A stretch of DNA of 64,000 bases from Diplocarpon mali (Eukaryota > Ascomycota > Leotiomycetes > Helotiales > Drepanopezizaceae): positions 1 through 64,000 of the forward strand of contig JAENRP010000022.1 in NCBI GenBank assembly GCA_024741835.1, read 5' to 3'. The position numbers were made by a program, and so were the translations under genes. This document shows positions 46,223 to 55,034 of the stretch, in pieces (the stretch's first letter is position 1; every line of letters begins with the position of its first letter). The notes beneath the pieces were generated by a model. That model did not search any database and was not told the DNA's origin. It saw only the letters and a list, made by a program, of their open reading frames with translations.

Positions 46223-49200
46223 ATGGAGATAATCGACCTGAGATCGTCACTAAAAGCATCAACAGCACGCAGTCGACTGAGGAGATCCAACCGCACTATG
46301 TGCTAAACAATAATGAGAAGAAAATCAACCAGCACTTGCAAGATGGCAGTACCATCGCTATCAAGATTGAAGCAGATGAACCCGTAGGACCAACATTTAA
46401 TGCACTGCAAGCGTCAATTGAGGAAACGTATAACTACGAGGAATCCGTCGCCCCTCGACTGACCAAGAAGAATCGCAGAAGAATAGTTGAGCCACAAATC
46501 CGCAGCCTACTAGGCTTAAGTGCGAGGTTGAATGCGCTAAGTGCAAGTCCAAACTCATTTGCCGACCCTAGGGAGTCGTCGTACTATAGGGAGCTGGACA
46601 GCGAGACTGGACCATTTCCAGACCATGTGGCAACACCATACCCAACCCATCGACGCCCGTGCCAACGAACTCTATCAGATGAATCAGATCCGATCATTAA
46701 CGAGTGGTTTCAAACGATCGGAACCAAAATTGGCAATCTGACGGACGAACAACAGGGACAACTGAAGAGGCTATTGTATACATATCGAGACCTGGATGCG
46801 AAGGAGTTGCAGAACCTACCTCCAACTGATCTGTATACCCATAGAGTCCGCTTGAAAGAGGGCACCAAACCTCACTCAGTGGCCAGGCAGAAACGATGGC
46901 CAGCCGCAAAGGAGTACTGGCTCCAACGACATATTAATGAAGGACTAAACTGCGGCTTCTATAAACGCACAATAGTAGCAAATGGCCAACTATCCGATTG
47001 GAACGCGCAAGCTGTCGTCGTCGATAAGGTAGAGAACCCTCAGCCGTAGGATGAGCCCCGGATCACATTCAATTACCGCAATGTGATTGAGCAAATGCCA
47101 GGTTGCTATATGGAGCTATCGTCGAAATTGCATAACTACTTAGGCCACCCTTCGTATAAGTTGTTCCTAAAATTCGACCTTAAGAACGCGTATTGGTGCG
47201 TGCCAGTTCACCCGGCAGACCGCTATTACTTTACGTTCACTATATCTGGTATCGGCCAACTTCAGCAAACTAGAATGCCATAAGGGTCGATGACCTCTGG
47301 CTATAGCATGACTGAACTGATGTACATTATGCTAGGCTAAATACCACCATCAGAACTAGGCCAGGACAACTTTGCTGGTCGATCATCGGTGATCGTTGCT
47401 CCGGACGAGGACTCTCTTCCTATATGCGGCTTCTATGTTGACGACATCTTTGGAGGGTGTCAAGATTTTAAGGAGGGCTATCGCTTTATGGCAGACGAAT
47501 TGTTCCTAAGAGTAGCATGGGCCCGCATGCGGCTGTCCTTTAAAAAGATGGAGTTGTTTATGGAGGAAATTGTTGCGCTAGGTGTCACTTATAAGTCCGG
47601 AGGTCTAATCTCAACCAAACCAGAACGATTGAACAAAATCCGAACTTGGCCGGTGCCTAAGTCTGCTACTCAGGTACGCGAGTTCGTTAGTGCTATTAGC
47701 ATCACCCGGCGATTCGTAAAGAACTTCGCAGAGATCAAACTACTACTATCGCGACTGATTGGTAATGTGGATTGGAGATAAGGGAAGGCTGAGCAAGTGT
47801 CTTTTGAGATACTGCGTCAGAAGTGCTTAGATGTCCTCGATATGCATGGCTGGGATGGTGGAAGGTCCGCCGTCTACTTCTATTCTAATGCAAGTAAGCA
47901 TGGAGCCGGCTGCTGCGTTACTCAACGACGAAACGGTGTGAAGGTGGCCATTCTATATAACGCTTTTACATTCACAAAGTCACAACGCAACTACAGAACG
48001 TATAAGCGCGAATTGTATGCTATCGTGGAGTTTAGCCGCAAGTTCGATTACATATTTCGCAGATCGATCACTACAACTGTGTTCACTAACCACTAACCCT
48101 TGACTTACTTTCTAAAGTCGTCAAGTATTAAGGGTATCTACGCGAGATAGGCCTCGGAGCTACGCCAGCTAAACCTTAAGATACGTTGGATTCCGGGTTC
48201 TAGGAACAAAGTGGCTGATGCCCTCTCAAGAACCATCTTCCCTAATCCAGGTAGAGAATCCGACGACTACCTTAACGACTTTGGCCATCTTGACGTGTCC
48301 GGCGCTAAGCCAGAGTGGGTCTAGAAGGATAGGAAGAATAGCTATAAAGAGCTCATCAGACAAGTTGGAAATACACTCCACAATGATGAATTGCGCAGTA
48401 TGATACTAGGGGAGTCTCCAGCTGCCTTACCGGATATATCGTCCTTTATAGCCAGACTACGCCAAGCTGATCCTATATGTATCGAACGATCAAAATCCAA
48501 ACACTTCCCAACCATCTTGCGATCTTTTGCATCAGAGGCAGTTCGGCGAAGCCACCCACCACAAGCTATATACCGCATATGCGAATGGTACTCGGAAGTC
48601 GCTAGCTTCCTTATCTCATCGGAGTATCCAAATTAGTATATTACAAGAACTCAGAGAGCTGCCTTTCATAGAAAACTCGATCGATATAACACTAATGCCA
48701 AAGGCGTATTATACGTTCAAATCCGAGGTGCAACAAAACGCTGTATCCTTCCTAGTGAGGTATCAACCGTTTTGATGGCTGCTTATGACAATGGGGGTCA
48801 CTTCTAGGCTGCGATTACTATACGCAAAATGATTGATGTCTACTGGCCTAGCATGGCGAAGGACACAAGAGACTATATACTTGGATGTCTACGATATGCC
48901 CAATATGGTACTGCTCGGCGTAACCAGACTCTTACTAAGGTTACAGTCTCTAGTATTATAGAGTTGCTTAGTGCTAATTGGATTAGTCCCTTTCCAGATT
49001 TCAGTCGACCTGATAAAGTTCGTTGGATCCTTCTAGTTATCGACTACTTCTCCCGGTATGCTTGGGCCCGAGCATTTGATACCAATGATTCGGCTGCAGT
49101 CATTTCCTTCTTATCCGACATATTTAGCGTATATGGCGTTCCAGTCGGTATATATACTGATCCGGGACCTCATTTTGGCGCAGAAGTTGTCAAGTGGGCA

Positions 49201-49977
49201 GGAGAACAAGGCATAGTCTGGACTACATCACCCTCTAGAGCAAAGAAAGCCACCGGTATAGTCGAGAAAGCGGTAGATGTGTTTCAACGAGTCCTTAAAA
49301 AGACGTGCCCTGCGCCACAACTCTGGCCCGAATGGATCAATAGAGCGCTATACGAGTTCAATAATCGCTATATTGCTCACCTAGGCTACAGCCCTTTCGA
49401 GATCATGCTTGGTTTTGATAGCTCAGATATGGTCAGCCAATAGTTTCCAGCATTCCGCCGGCAGTCCTTAGCTGCGCTTATCAACGATTCATATGACGAG
49501 CTGGAAAGTGCCCTACCGGATAGTGAGGACCATGCCAATCTGGTGGTCGATTATATAGTCAAGAGGTAGGAGATCCGAGAAACTGTCGACGCTAGATCTG
49601 ATCTTTCTCGCCAACGCACAAAGGAACGCCATGACCTAGGAGTTCACCCGGATAAAGCTCTAATTCCAGGACAGTTGGTTATGCTATTTGATGAGAAACA
49701 GTCAGGCAAGAAGTTGCGTCCTGCTTGGCGTAGGCCTTTTGTTATTGTCGGCCATGCTAGTAAGATAGGGAAATCGTATACTCTCCGCCAAATTGATGGC
49801 TCTAGTATACGTGGCCATTTTTACGGTGATCATCTAAAGGCGTTCCGACTACGGGAAGGCTACCTGGTTACATCGAACGAACAGGAGCTTCCGGTATTCC
49901 AGAATATTCGACTCGGTAACGCGGCGTTTAAACTGCCAAAGGCAGTACGTACGATTGCTAGCGCCTATCATATTTGA
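46189..49977 (+). pseudogene. retrotransposon RT-RNase H-integrase frame, interrupted
   Basis: This frame is -1 relative to gag-protease, entered near 46213-46219. It is interrupted by TAG at 47047, 48148, 48322, 48634, 48805, 49441 and 49567 and by TAA at 47281, 47338, 47779 and 48094. It ends at TGA 49975. Reverse transcriptase shows FLKFDLKNAYWCVPVHP and FYVDDIFGG. RNase H shows FYSNASKHGAGCCVTQR and YKRELYAIVEFSRKF. Integrase shows WILLVIDYFSRYAWARAF, YTDPGPHFGAEVV and a later Glu in TGIVEKAVDVFQ, a plausible DDE triad. The integrase zinc finger has Tyr at the expected first His (48784) and last Cys (48895). Catalytic motifs are otherwise preserved. Confidence 0.87.
46213..46219 (+). other. 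candidate -1 ribosomal frameshift heptamer G GGA AAC
   Basis: GGGAAAC lies in register with the gag-protease frame (GGA 46214-46216, AAC 46217-46219) and is followed at once by TAG 46220. Slipping one base back gives GGG AAA and enters the RT frame exactly, which stays open to 47046. X-XXY-YYZ heptamers of this form are established -1 sites in retroelements. No clear downstream pseudoknot was found by eye. Confidence 0.6.
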
Positions 49978-50232
49978 ACCTCCAGAGACTCTGTCATCTG
50001 TAAGGTGCCGTCGAGTAGAAAATGGAGGGAACTATAAGTGGCTTCTTGCTTGTTTTCACGTATTAAAACGGTGTCTATATTAGAGCTCTAACATACCTGG
50101 TCTAGGGCAGAGCGCAGGTTTTGACCGGTCTAGTAGCCTTTGCTTATTTTATTATATAGCTGTCTTCTTGCTAGAGTGGTAGGACATCTGGCACTGTATC
50201 ACTCAGGGGGCTTCGTGCGTGCCATGGGGAGT

Positions 50233-50367
50233 AAACACCTTCCGGAATGGAAAGGGTGGTATTAGTCAGCACCTGGGGTGCCTCAGGCACCTAGATGTAC
50301 TATAAATATCTTCCCTCGGAGGTTACTCCTCCGAGTCTAATACAACTCCCTGTCACACCAGTTATTT
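50233..50367 (+). repeat. right LTR, 135 bp
   Basis: Identical to the left LTR. Preceded by a short purine stretch (ATGGGGAGT) that could serve as the polypurine tract. Confidence 0.95.
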
Positions 50368-50372
50368 GTGGG
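50368..50372 (+). repeat. target-site duplication GTGGG (right)
   Basis: Right copy of the duplicated insertion site; see 42819-42823. Confidence 0.9.
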
Positions 50373-50930
50373 TGCTCATGAAGTGGCGCATTCACACCTG
50401 GCATCATGAGCGGACGGGTCGGGCTCCCGCGGGACTGCGTGCCTGCTTGGTCGCGGCTCGCCTCTGCTGATCTGCCCTCCCGACATGTTGCATGTAATTT
50501 TTCAGGAGATGTTGTAATATGTAATATAAGCCCCTGGGCGTGGTGTGGTGTTGCGGTCGCGAATCCGCCTTTCCGGATGCCGTGAGCTGGGTGGTCGGCG
50601 GCTCTCTCTCTACCCCTGTCCCCAGCCTCGTGCAGCCGCCGACTTGTGGAGACGCCTCGCCTTGTCCCGACGACGAGCGAGGGGCTGGCCTGGACGAACA
50701 GCCTTCACCTCTCCTCCCTCCTGCCCACCGCACCGCCGCTTCTCTCGAGCACACCATCCCGAGAGCCATCCGCCCGCCAGCTCCGACCGCGCTGCTCGGG
50801 CTCCTGCGAAGCACAATCCCGTCCCGCGGTGACGAGACGCGGGACACCCAGTCTGGTTGTATCTGGCGCTGACACTGGCACTGGCACTGGCACTGGCACT
50901 GGCACTGGCACTGGCTCGCGATCCCCTCGC
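50373..50930. other. GC-rich intergenic region upstream of the PP2C gene
   Basis: The sequence resumes after the element. Open frames extend into the PP2C gene without ATG before 50931. A CTGGCA microsatellite ends just before the start codon. Confidence 0.6.
50872..50915 (+). repeat. ACTGGC hexanucleotide microsatellite
   Basis: About seven copies of ACTGGC ending 15 bp before the PP2C ATG. It would encode a Thr-Gly run if translated, but lies upstream of the first ATG. Confidence 0.85.
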
Positions 50931-52790
50931 ATGGCACGCGCCCCCCGTCTGCTCGCCGCAGGGACACCGAGGGCCAGGCTGCCTGGGAGCGGCACTCGCG
51001 TCGTCACGATGCCGGCCTTCAGAGGGGGGCGACGGCCGTGGGGCCGGGGAGACAGCGACGGTAAGCCTCCGCCGGAACCGCGCGACGATGGTGCTCATGG
51101 CTTTTCTGCAGACCTCATCGCGACCTTCCTGCATCCGCCCCCCGCCCCGGGCCTGCGCGGGTTCCACAACTACTTCGTCACCCATCTGCCCTCCTCCTCC
51201 CTCCACCCGGACTCCCGCGCCTCGCCCGGCCCCCACCACAAGCTGCCGCGCGCTGCCTCGACTCCGCACACCCCCGGCGAGGGCCCGTCCCCCGCCGCCA
51301 TGGTCGGCCTGTCCCGCGAGATGACGGTCGTGCGCATCCCCCTCCGCAGCGCGAAGCACCACTTCGGCGTCTCGGCGGCGCGCGGCACGCGCCCGTACAA
51401 CGAGGACACCTTCCAGGCCGGCACGCTCGAGATCCCGGCCTTTGCGCGGCGCGCGCCCGTCAGCCTGAGCCGGTCGGGCAAGACGGCCAGCGCCACGTCG
51501 GCCGAGAGCGCGAGCGGGGACCCGCAGGTCTTTTACTTTGGCGTGTTCGACGGCCACGGCGGCAACGAGTGCAGCGAGTTCCTGCGGGAGGAGCTGCACG
51601 GGTACATCGAGCGGGCGGCGGGCAGCTTCGCGCTGCGGTCGAGCCTGAAGACGGGGCCGGGGCCGGGGCCGGGGCCGGGCGCCGGGGTGCCGAGTGCGGA
51701 GGCGGGGGGGGGAAGGGCGTCGGCGACGGCGAGCGCGAAGGATGCCGAGGGGCCGGCGAACGGGCCGACTCGGGATCATGGGGGGAGGCTGCTGCACCCG
51801 CGAGCGAGTCCGGCGGCCGAGCCGAACCCGCCGCCGCCGCCGAGCGAGCTGGAGCGGGCGCTGGTGGCGCGGTGGCGGGAGACGGTGGGGGGGTATTTCC
51901 GCCGCTTCCGGCCCGAGCACTTCGCTCTGCCCTCCCCGGCCGGCGAGGAGGCGCCGCGGCCCGAGAAGCCCGTCTCGGTCGAGGGCGTGCTCATGTACGC
52001 CTTCCTCCAGGCCGACCTCGACTTCGTCGCCGCCCAGGCGCAGAAACCGAGCGCGGCCCACAGCCACGACGACCGGCCCCTCAACGCCCACGACATCCTC
52101 GCCTCGCCCGCCCACCTCGCGCTCTCGGGCCACCGCATCGGGGGCCCCACCCGCTTCGTCGGCGGCTCGACGGCCTCCGTCGCCCTCATCTCCACGCCGA
52201 CGCCGACGCCCTTCTGGCACCCGGCCTCGCCGTGCACGCTCGTCGTCGCCCACGTCGGCGACACCCGGATCCTGCTCTGCGACACGGCCACCGGCCTCGC
52301 CCTCCCCGTGACCACCACCCACCACCCGAGCGCGCCGATCGAGGGCGCGCGGCTGCGCCGCTACGCGACGGCCTTCGTCACGGACTCGTTCGGCGAGGAG
52401 CGCATGTCCGGACTCGCCAACACGCGAGCCTTTGGCGACATGCGCTCGAAGCGCATCGGCGTCTCGGCGGAGCCCGAGATCCGCCGCGTCGAGCTCGCGC
52501 CGGCCGAGTTCGCGTTCCTGGCGCTCGTCTCGGACGGCGTGAGCGGCCCGCTGACGGACCAGGAGATCGTGGACGTGATCAAGGAGGCCAAGACGCCGGA
52601 GCAGGGCGCCCGCGACGTGGTGAGCTTCGCGACCGAGGTCAGCCGCGAGGGCGACAATGCGACGTGCCTGGTCGTGCGGCTGGGCGGCTGGGAGCGGCGG
52701 ATCGAGGGGGGCATGGGGAGTCTGGGGACCAAGGAGGTGAGGGATTTCCGCAAGGGGGATGCGCTGGATCCGAGGAGGGGGAGGACCTGA
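50931..52790 (+). CDS. PP2C-type protein phosphatase (Ptc6/Azr1-like)
   Basis: Exons 50931-51060 and 51112-52790 give 602 residues; the 51-nt intron preserves frame and is inferred from GTAAGC..CTGCAG. The N-terminus (MARAPRLLAAGTPRARLPG) is Arg/Ala/Leu-rich with few acidic residues and fits a mitochondrial presequence. PPM motifs in order are RPYNEDTFQAG, FYFGVFDGHGGNECSEFL, LVVAHVGDTRILLC, LANTRAFGDMRSKRIG, LALVSDGVSGPLTDQEI and EGDNATCLVVRLGGWERR. Metal-binding Asp residues sit in NEDT, FDGHGG, VSDGV and GDNAT. A Gly/Pro/Ala-rich insert (about 210-270) interrupts the fold after the DGHGG motif. Ptc6-type enzymes act on mitochondrial targets and mitophagy in yeast; the assignment here rests on resemblance. 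The high-GC sequence gives a long spurious antisense frame. Confidence 0.88.
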   Translation: MARAPRLLAAGTPRARLPGSGTRVVTMPAFRGGRRPWGRGDSDGKPPPEPRDDGAHGFSADLIATFLHPPPAPGLRGFHNYFVTHLPSSSLHPDSRASPGPHHKLPRAASTPHTPGEGPSPAAMVGLSREMTVVRIPLRSAKHHFGVSAARGTRPYNEDTFQAGTLEIPAFARRAPVSLSRSGKTASATSAESASGDPQVFYFGVFDGHGGNECSEFLREELHGYIERAAGSFALRSSLKTGPGPGPGPGAGVPSAEAGGGRASATASAKDAEGPANGPTRDHGGRLLHPRASPAAEPNPPPPPSELERALVARWRETVGGYFRRFRPEHFALPSPAGEEAPRPEKPVSVEGVLMYAFLQADLDFVAAQAQKPSAAHSHDDRPLNAHDILASPAHLALSGHRIGGPTRFVGGSTASVALISTPTPTPFWHPASPCTLVVAHVGDTRILLCDTATGLALPVTTTHHPSAPIEGARLRRYATAFVTDSFGEERMSGLANTRAFGDMRSKRIGVSAEPEIRRVELAPAEFAFLALVSDGVSGPLTDQEIVDVIKEAKTPEQGARDVVSFATEVSREGDNATCLVVRLGGWERRIEGGMGSLGTKEVRDFRKGDALDPRRGRT

Positions 52791-54572
52791 TCGTTTGTAC
52801 ATACTGGGGGGGCAAAAGCTCGGGTTCGACGCCCGTCCACGGCATGTATATCTGTTTCCAACTTCTCACCCCCCCAATCCGATATCCTCGCTTCCAAAAG
52901 GTTTCGCACTGGTTGGCTCCGTCTCTGCTGAGATGAACACCTCACCATCCGGAAGCCGCGCTCTGGCCCTCGTCGGAGGGAGTAGCTCGCGGGATATGGG
53001 GACGCGGCTCCCCGCCCCGCCGTGTCTCGCCCGGGCGCCGGCAAGCCTTCCCGACACGAAGCGCGCCAGGCGGGTCGGCAGGTCGGCGGGTCGGGTGCGA
53101 GGCCAGAGCGGCCGCGCCTTGCCTGGGCCGAGTGCCGCTCTCGCTTCGTGCCGGGCGCATCGCGGTCGGCCCGCGACCCGGCCGTGCGTGCGCCTAGCCA
53201 TCCCGACCGCGTGATCCTCGAGCTCATTCTCCATGTACACGCACCTCACTCGCCGATGTCCTTCTCCTTCTCTCCCCTCGGCCTTTCGTGCGTCTGTACC
53301 ATCCGCCGTGTTCGCCACCTCCAGAGGGCTCCGCTCCCCCGCTCCCCCGCACCTCCCTGCGCGCCTGCGCCTGCGCACTCCCTGCCCAGACGCCGCGGCA
53401 CATCGCGTGGTGGTCGGGGTGGTGGTCGGTGCTCCTGTGAGCAGCGGCAGACGGAGATGGTGGCCTAACGCGTCTCTCTCTTGTGTGGGGGGGGTAGGTA
53501 GGTGGGTTGGAGAAGAGGGAGAAGAGGGGAGGGGAGAGGAGGGGAGAGGAGGGAGAAGATGGAGAAGAGGGAGAAGAGGGAGAAGAGGGAGAAGAGGGAG
53601 AAGAGGAAGAAGAGGAAGAGAAAAAAAACCAGAGGCCTCGAGTCGGTACCGCTGCGCAGGCCGACCCATGTCCCGAGCCGACAAACAGGAAGAGGCTCGC
53701 AGCTCGTGCCGCGCCTCACTTTGCGAAAGGTCCGCCGGCAATGTTCGCGGAGCCTGGGAGAGGGGGTGTCCGCGGAGTTGCGTTTGGGGGCTGGCATTGG
53801 GGCGTGGAGCCGGACACGCGCAGGGAGAACGAGGCCTCCCTGTGCCCGGGGAGGGATATGCTAAGTGTCTGTGGACTGGACATCCCAGGTCGCCATGGAC
53901 GAGCGCAGGCTGGGCGGGCGACCCGTTGGGGGAAGGGAGGAGTCCCCGGGACAAGAGGCGAGGGACGACGCGGTCTATAGTCACGTTGACCAGATCATGC
54001 AGCTCGCTGTCCCGGCCTTGTTCTTTCCTCTGCACCGGTCACACTGCACAGGAGCATCTTGAGCATGCGCAAGCATACCCCAAAGAGCCGGAGTCAAGTG
54101 CGAAGATCCATACACTCCAACATCCACCTCAGCCTCCCCTCCGCGAGGAAACCCCCTCCAGCTCCCCCGCCACCGGCTATCCTGCACCGTCTCGCCACAG
54201 CACGTTGGAAGGGGGAGGCCCCGCAGCGCTACCTCACATCCGTCCGGGACGGGGGCGGCTTGCTAGTTTGTGGGCGAGGGGCGTACCAGAGCCCGAGCTG
54301 GAATCTGCAGATGGAGGAGGGGAGAGGAAGGAGGTCGTGAGGAAGAAGCCCTGTATCTGGGAGAGCGGGCCGTGAGCGTCGGTGCGGGGACAGAGTGTTG
54401 GGTCGGCAGTGTGGATGGCGAGGAGGGAGGCGTGTTCGCCTGTGTTTCCATGTCAATACAGAGCACGTGATTCATATTCTTCACTCCCACTCTGCTCCTC
54501 AACCAAATGCTGGTGGGAGAATCCGGACCTGGGACAGAGGTCGGGCTGGCCTACGGCGAAGATAACCCCGCT
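52791..54572. other. GC-rich intergenic region with purine repeats
   Basis: Open frames of several hundred codons exist on both strands (for example 52866-54035 minus and 53233-54375 plus). They are Arg/Pro/Gly-rich, overlap each other and have no domain. I see no gene. Confidence 0.6.
53512..53635 (+). repeat. GAGAAGAGG-type purine minisatellite
   Basis: About 120 bp of nearly pure purine, period about 9 (GAGAAGAGG and variants), giving a Glu/Gly/Lys/Arg frame artefact. Confidence 0.85.
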
Positions 54573-54737
54573 ATCCCTTCGCCCAGTCTTGACGAAGAGA
54601 AGTTGGGCCTCTCCATCTTCTAGCGTGCTGGTCAGCCGGAAGGTTGAGGAGAAGCCGCTGCCGCCGTGGGGAACGATCGTTGCTTCAGCATCGAGAGGCA
54701 GCGCTTTGGGGGTTGCGCGATCGATTTCCGAGGGCAT
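54573..54737 (-). pseudogene. fructosamine-3-kinase-like remnant (N-terminal part only)
   Basis: Reading from ATG 54735-54737 gives MPSEIDRATPKALPLDAEAT, then VPHGGSGFSSTFRL, then LEDGEAQLLFVKTG. The glycine-rich loop and the VAIK-like Lys strand resemble fructosamine/ketosamine-3-kinase family proteins (PF03881-type), which phosphorylate sugar adducts on proteins. After FVKTG the frame runs on about 45 residues without similarity to a stop at 54453; the kinase body is not found between here and 52.8 kb. It is either a truncated relic or an exon whose partners I cannot find. The match is from memory of motifs. Confidence 0.5.
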
Positions 54738-55034
54738 AGTCTTGAGCCTACGGACTTGGATGAAAAGAGACGAGGCAGAGACGGAATCAGACAAAAGATC
54801 TCGAGGTACGTGAGGTAGCTGTACACGTGACAAGGTGCTAGCCGACTCACTCAAAAGGGGCTCAGCTGATCCTCTGGAGATGTGTCGGGCGAAATGGTCA
54901 TCAATATCAAGAAAGGGTATGCTCCTACGTGCAAATTAACGCCAGTAAGTAAAATCCTCAGCGCCATGCCCCGAGGCATTACCTCCACTTGTACCCAACC
55001 AAAAGAATACACGATTTTGGGAGTTGATACCAAT

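Larger units (their letters stand above)
42824..50367 (+). mobile_element. Ty3/Gypsy-order LTR retrotransposon, 7,544 bp, with many in-frame stops
   Basis: Identical 135-bp LTRs at 42824-42958 and 50233-50367 are flanked by GTGGG duplications. Internal order is Gag, zinc knuckle, protease, reverse transcriptase (YVDD at about 47434-47445), RNase H, integrase, which is the Ty3/Gypsy order. The left LTR is followed by TGGTGGAGGAGC, a possible primer-binding site starting at 42958. Coding runs in one frame to 46222 and in the -1 frame from 46189 to TGA 49975-49977. Seventeen TAG/TAA codons interrupt these frames. It sits 127 bp after the FET3 stop, in the same orientation. Base composition is near 45-50% GC, unlike its GC-rich surroundings. 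Confidence 0.95.

Noticed and set aside
43361..49977. Genome-wide reassignment of TAA/TAG to Gln
   Set aside because: DNM1, CDC55, the transporter, SLA1, FTR1 and RNH201 all end at conserved family C-termini with TAG, so these are stops for the host.
50610..52802. 730-codon open frame antisense to the PP2C gene
   Set aside because: It is the expected shadow of a GC-rich gene: Arg/Ala/Gly-rich, no motif, no credible start, and fully overlaps a well-supported PP2C frame.
52866..54375. Several 300-390-codon frames in the PP2C to MIF2 interval
   Set aside because: They are low-complexity translations of purine and GC repeats on opposite strands, mutually overlapping, without motif or splice-consistent extension.
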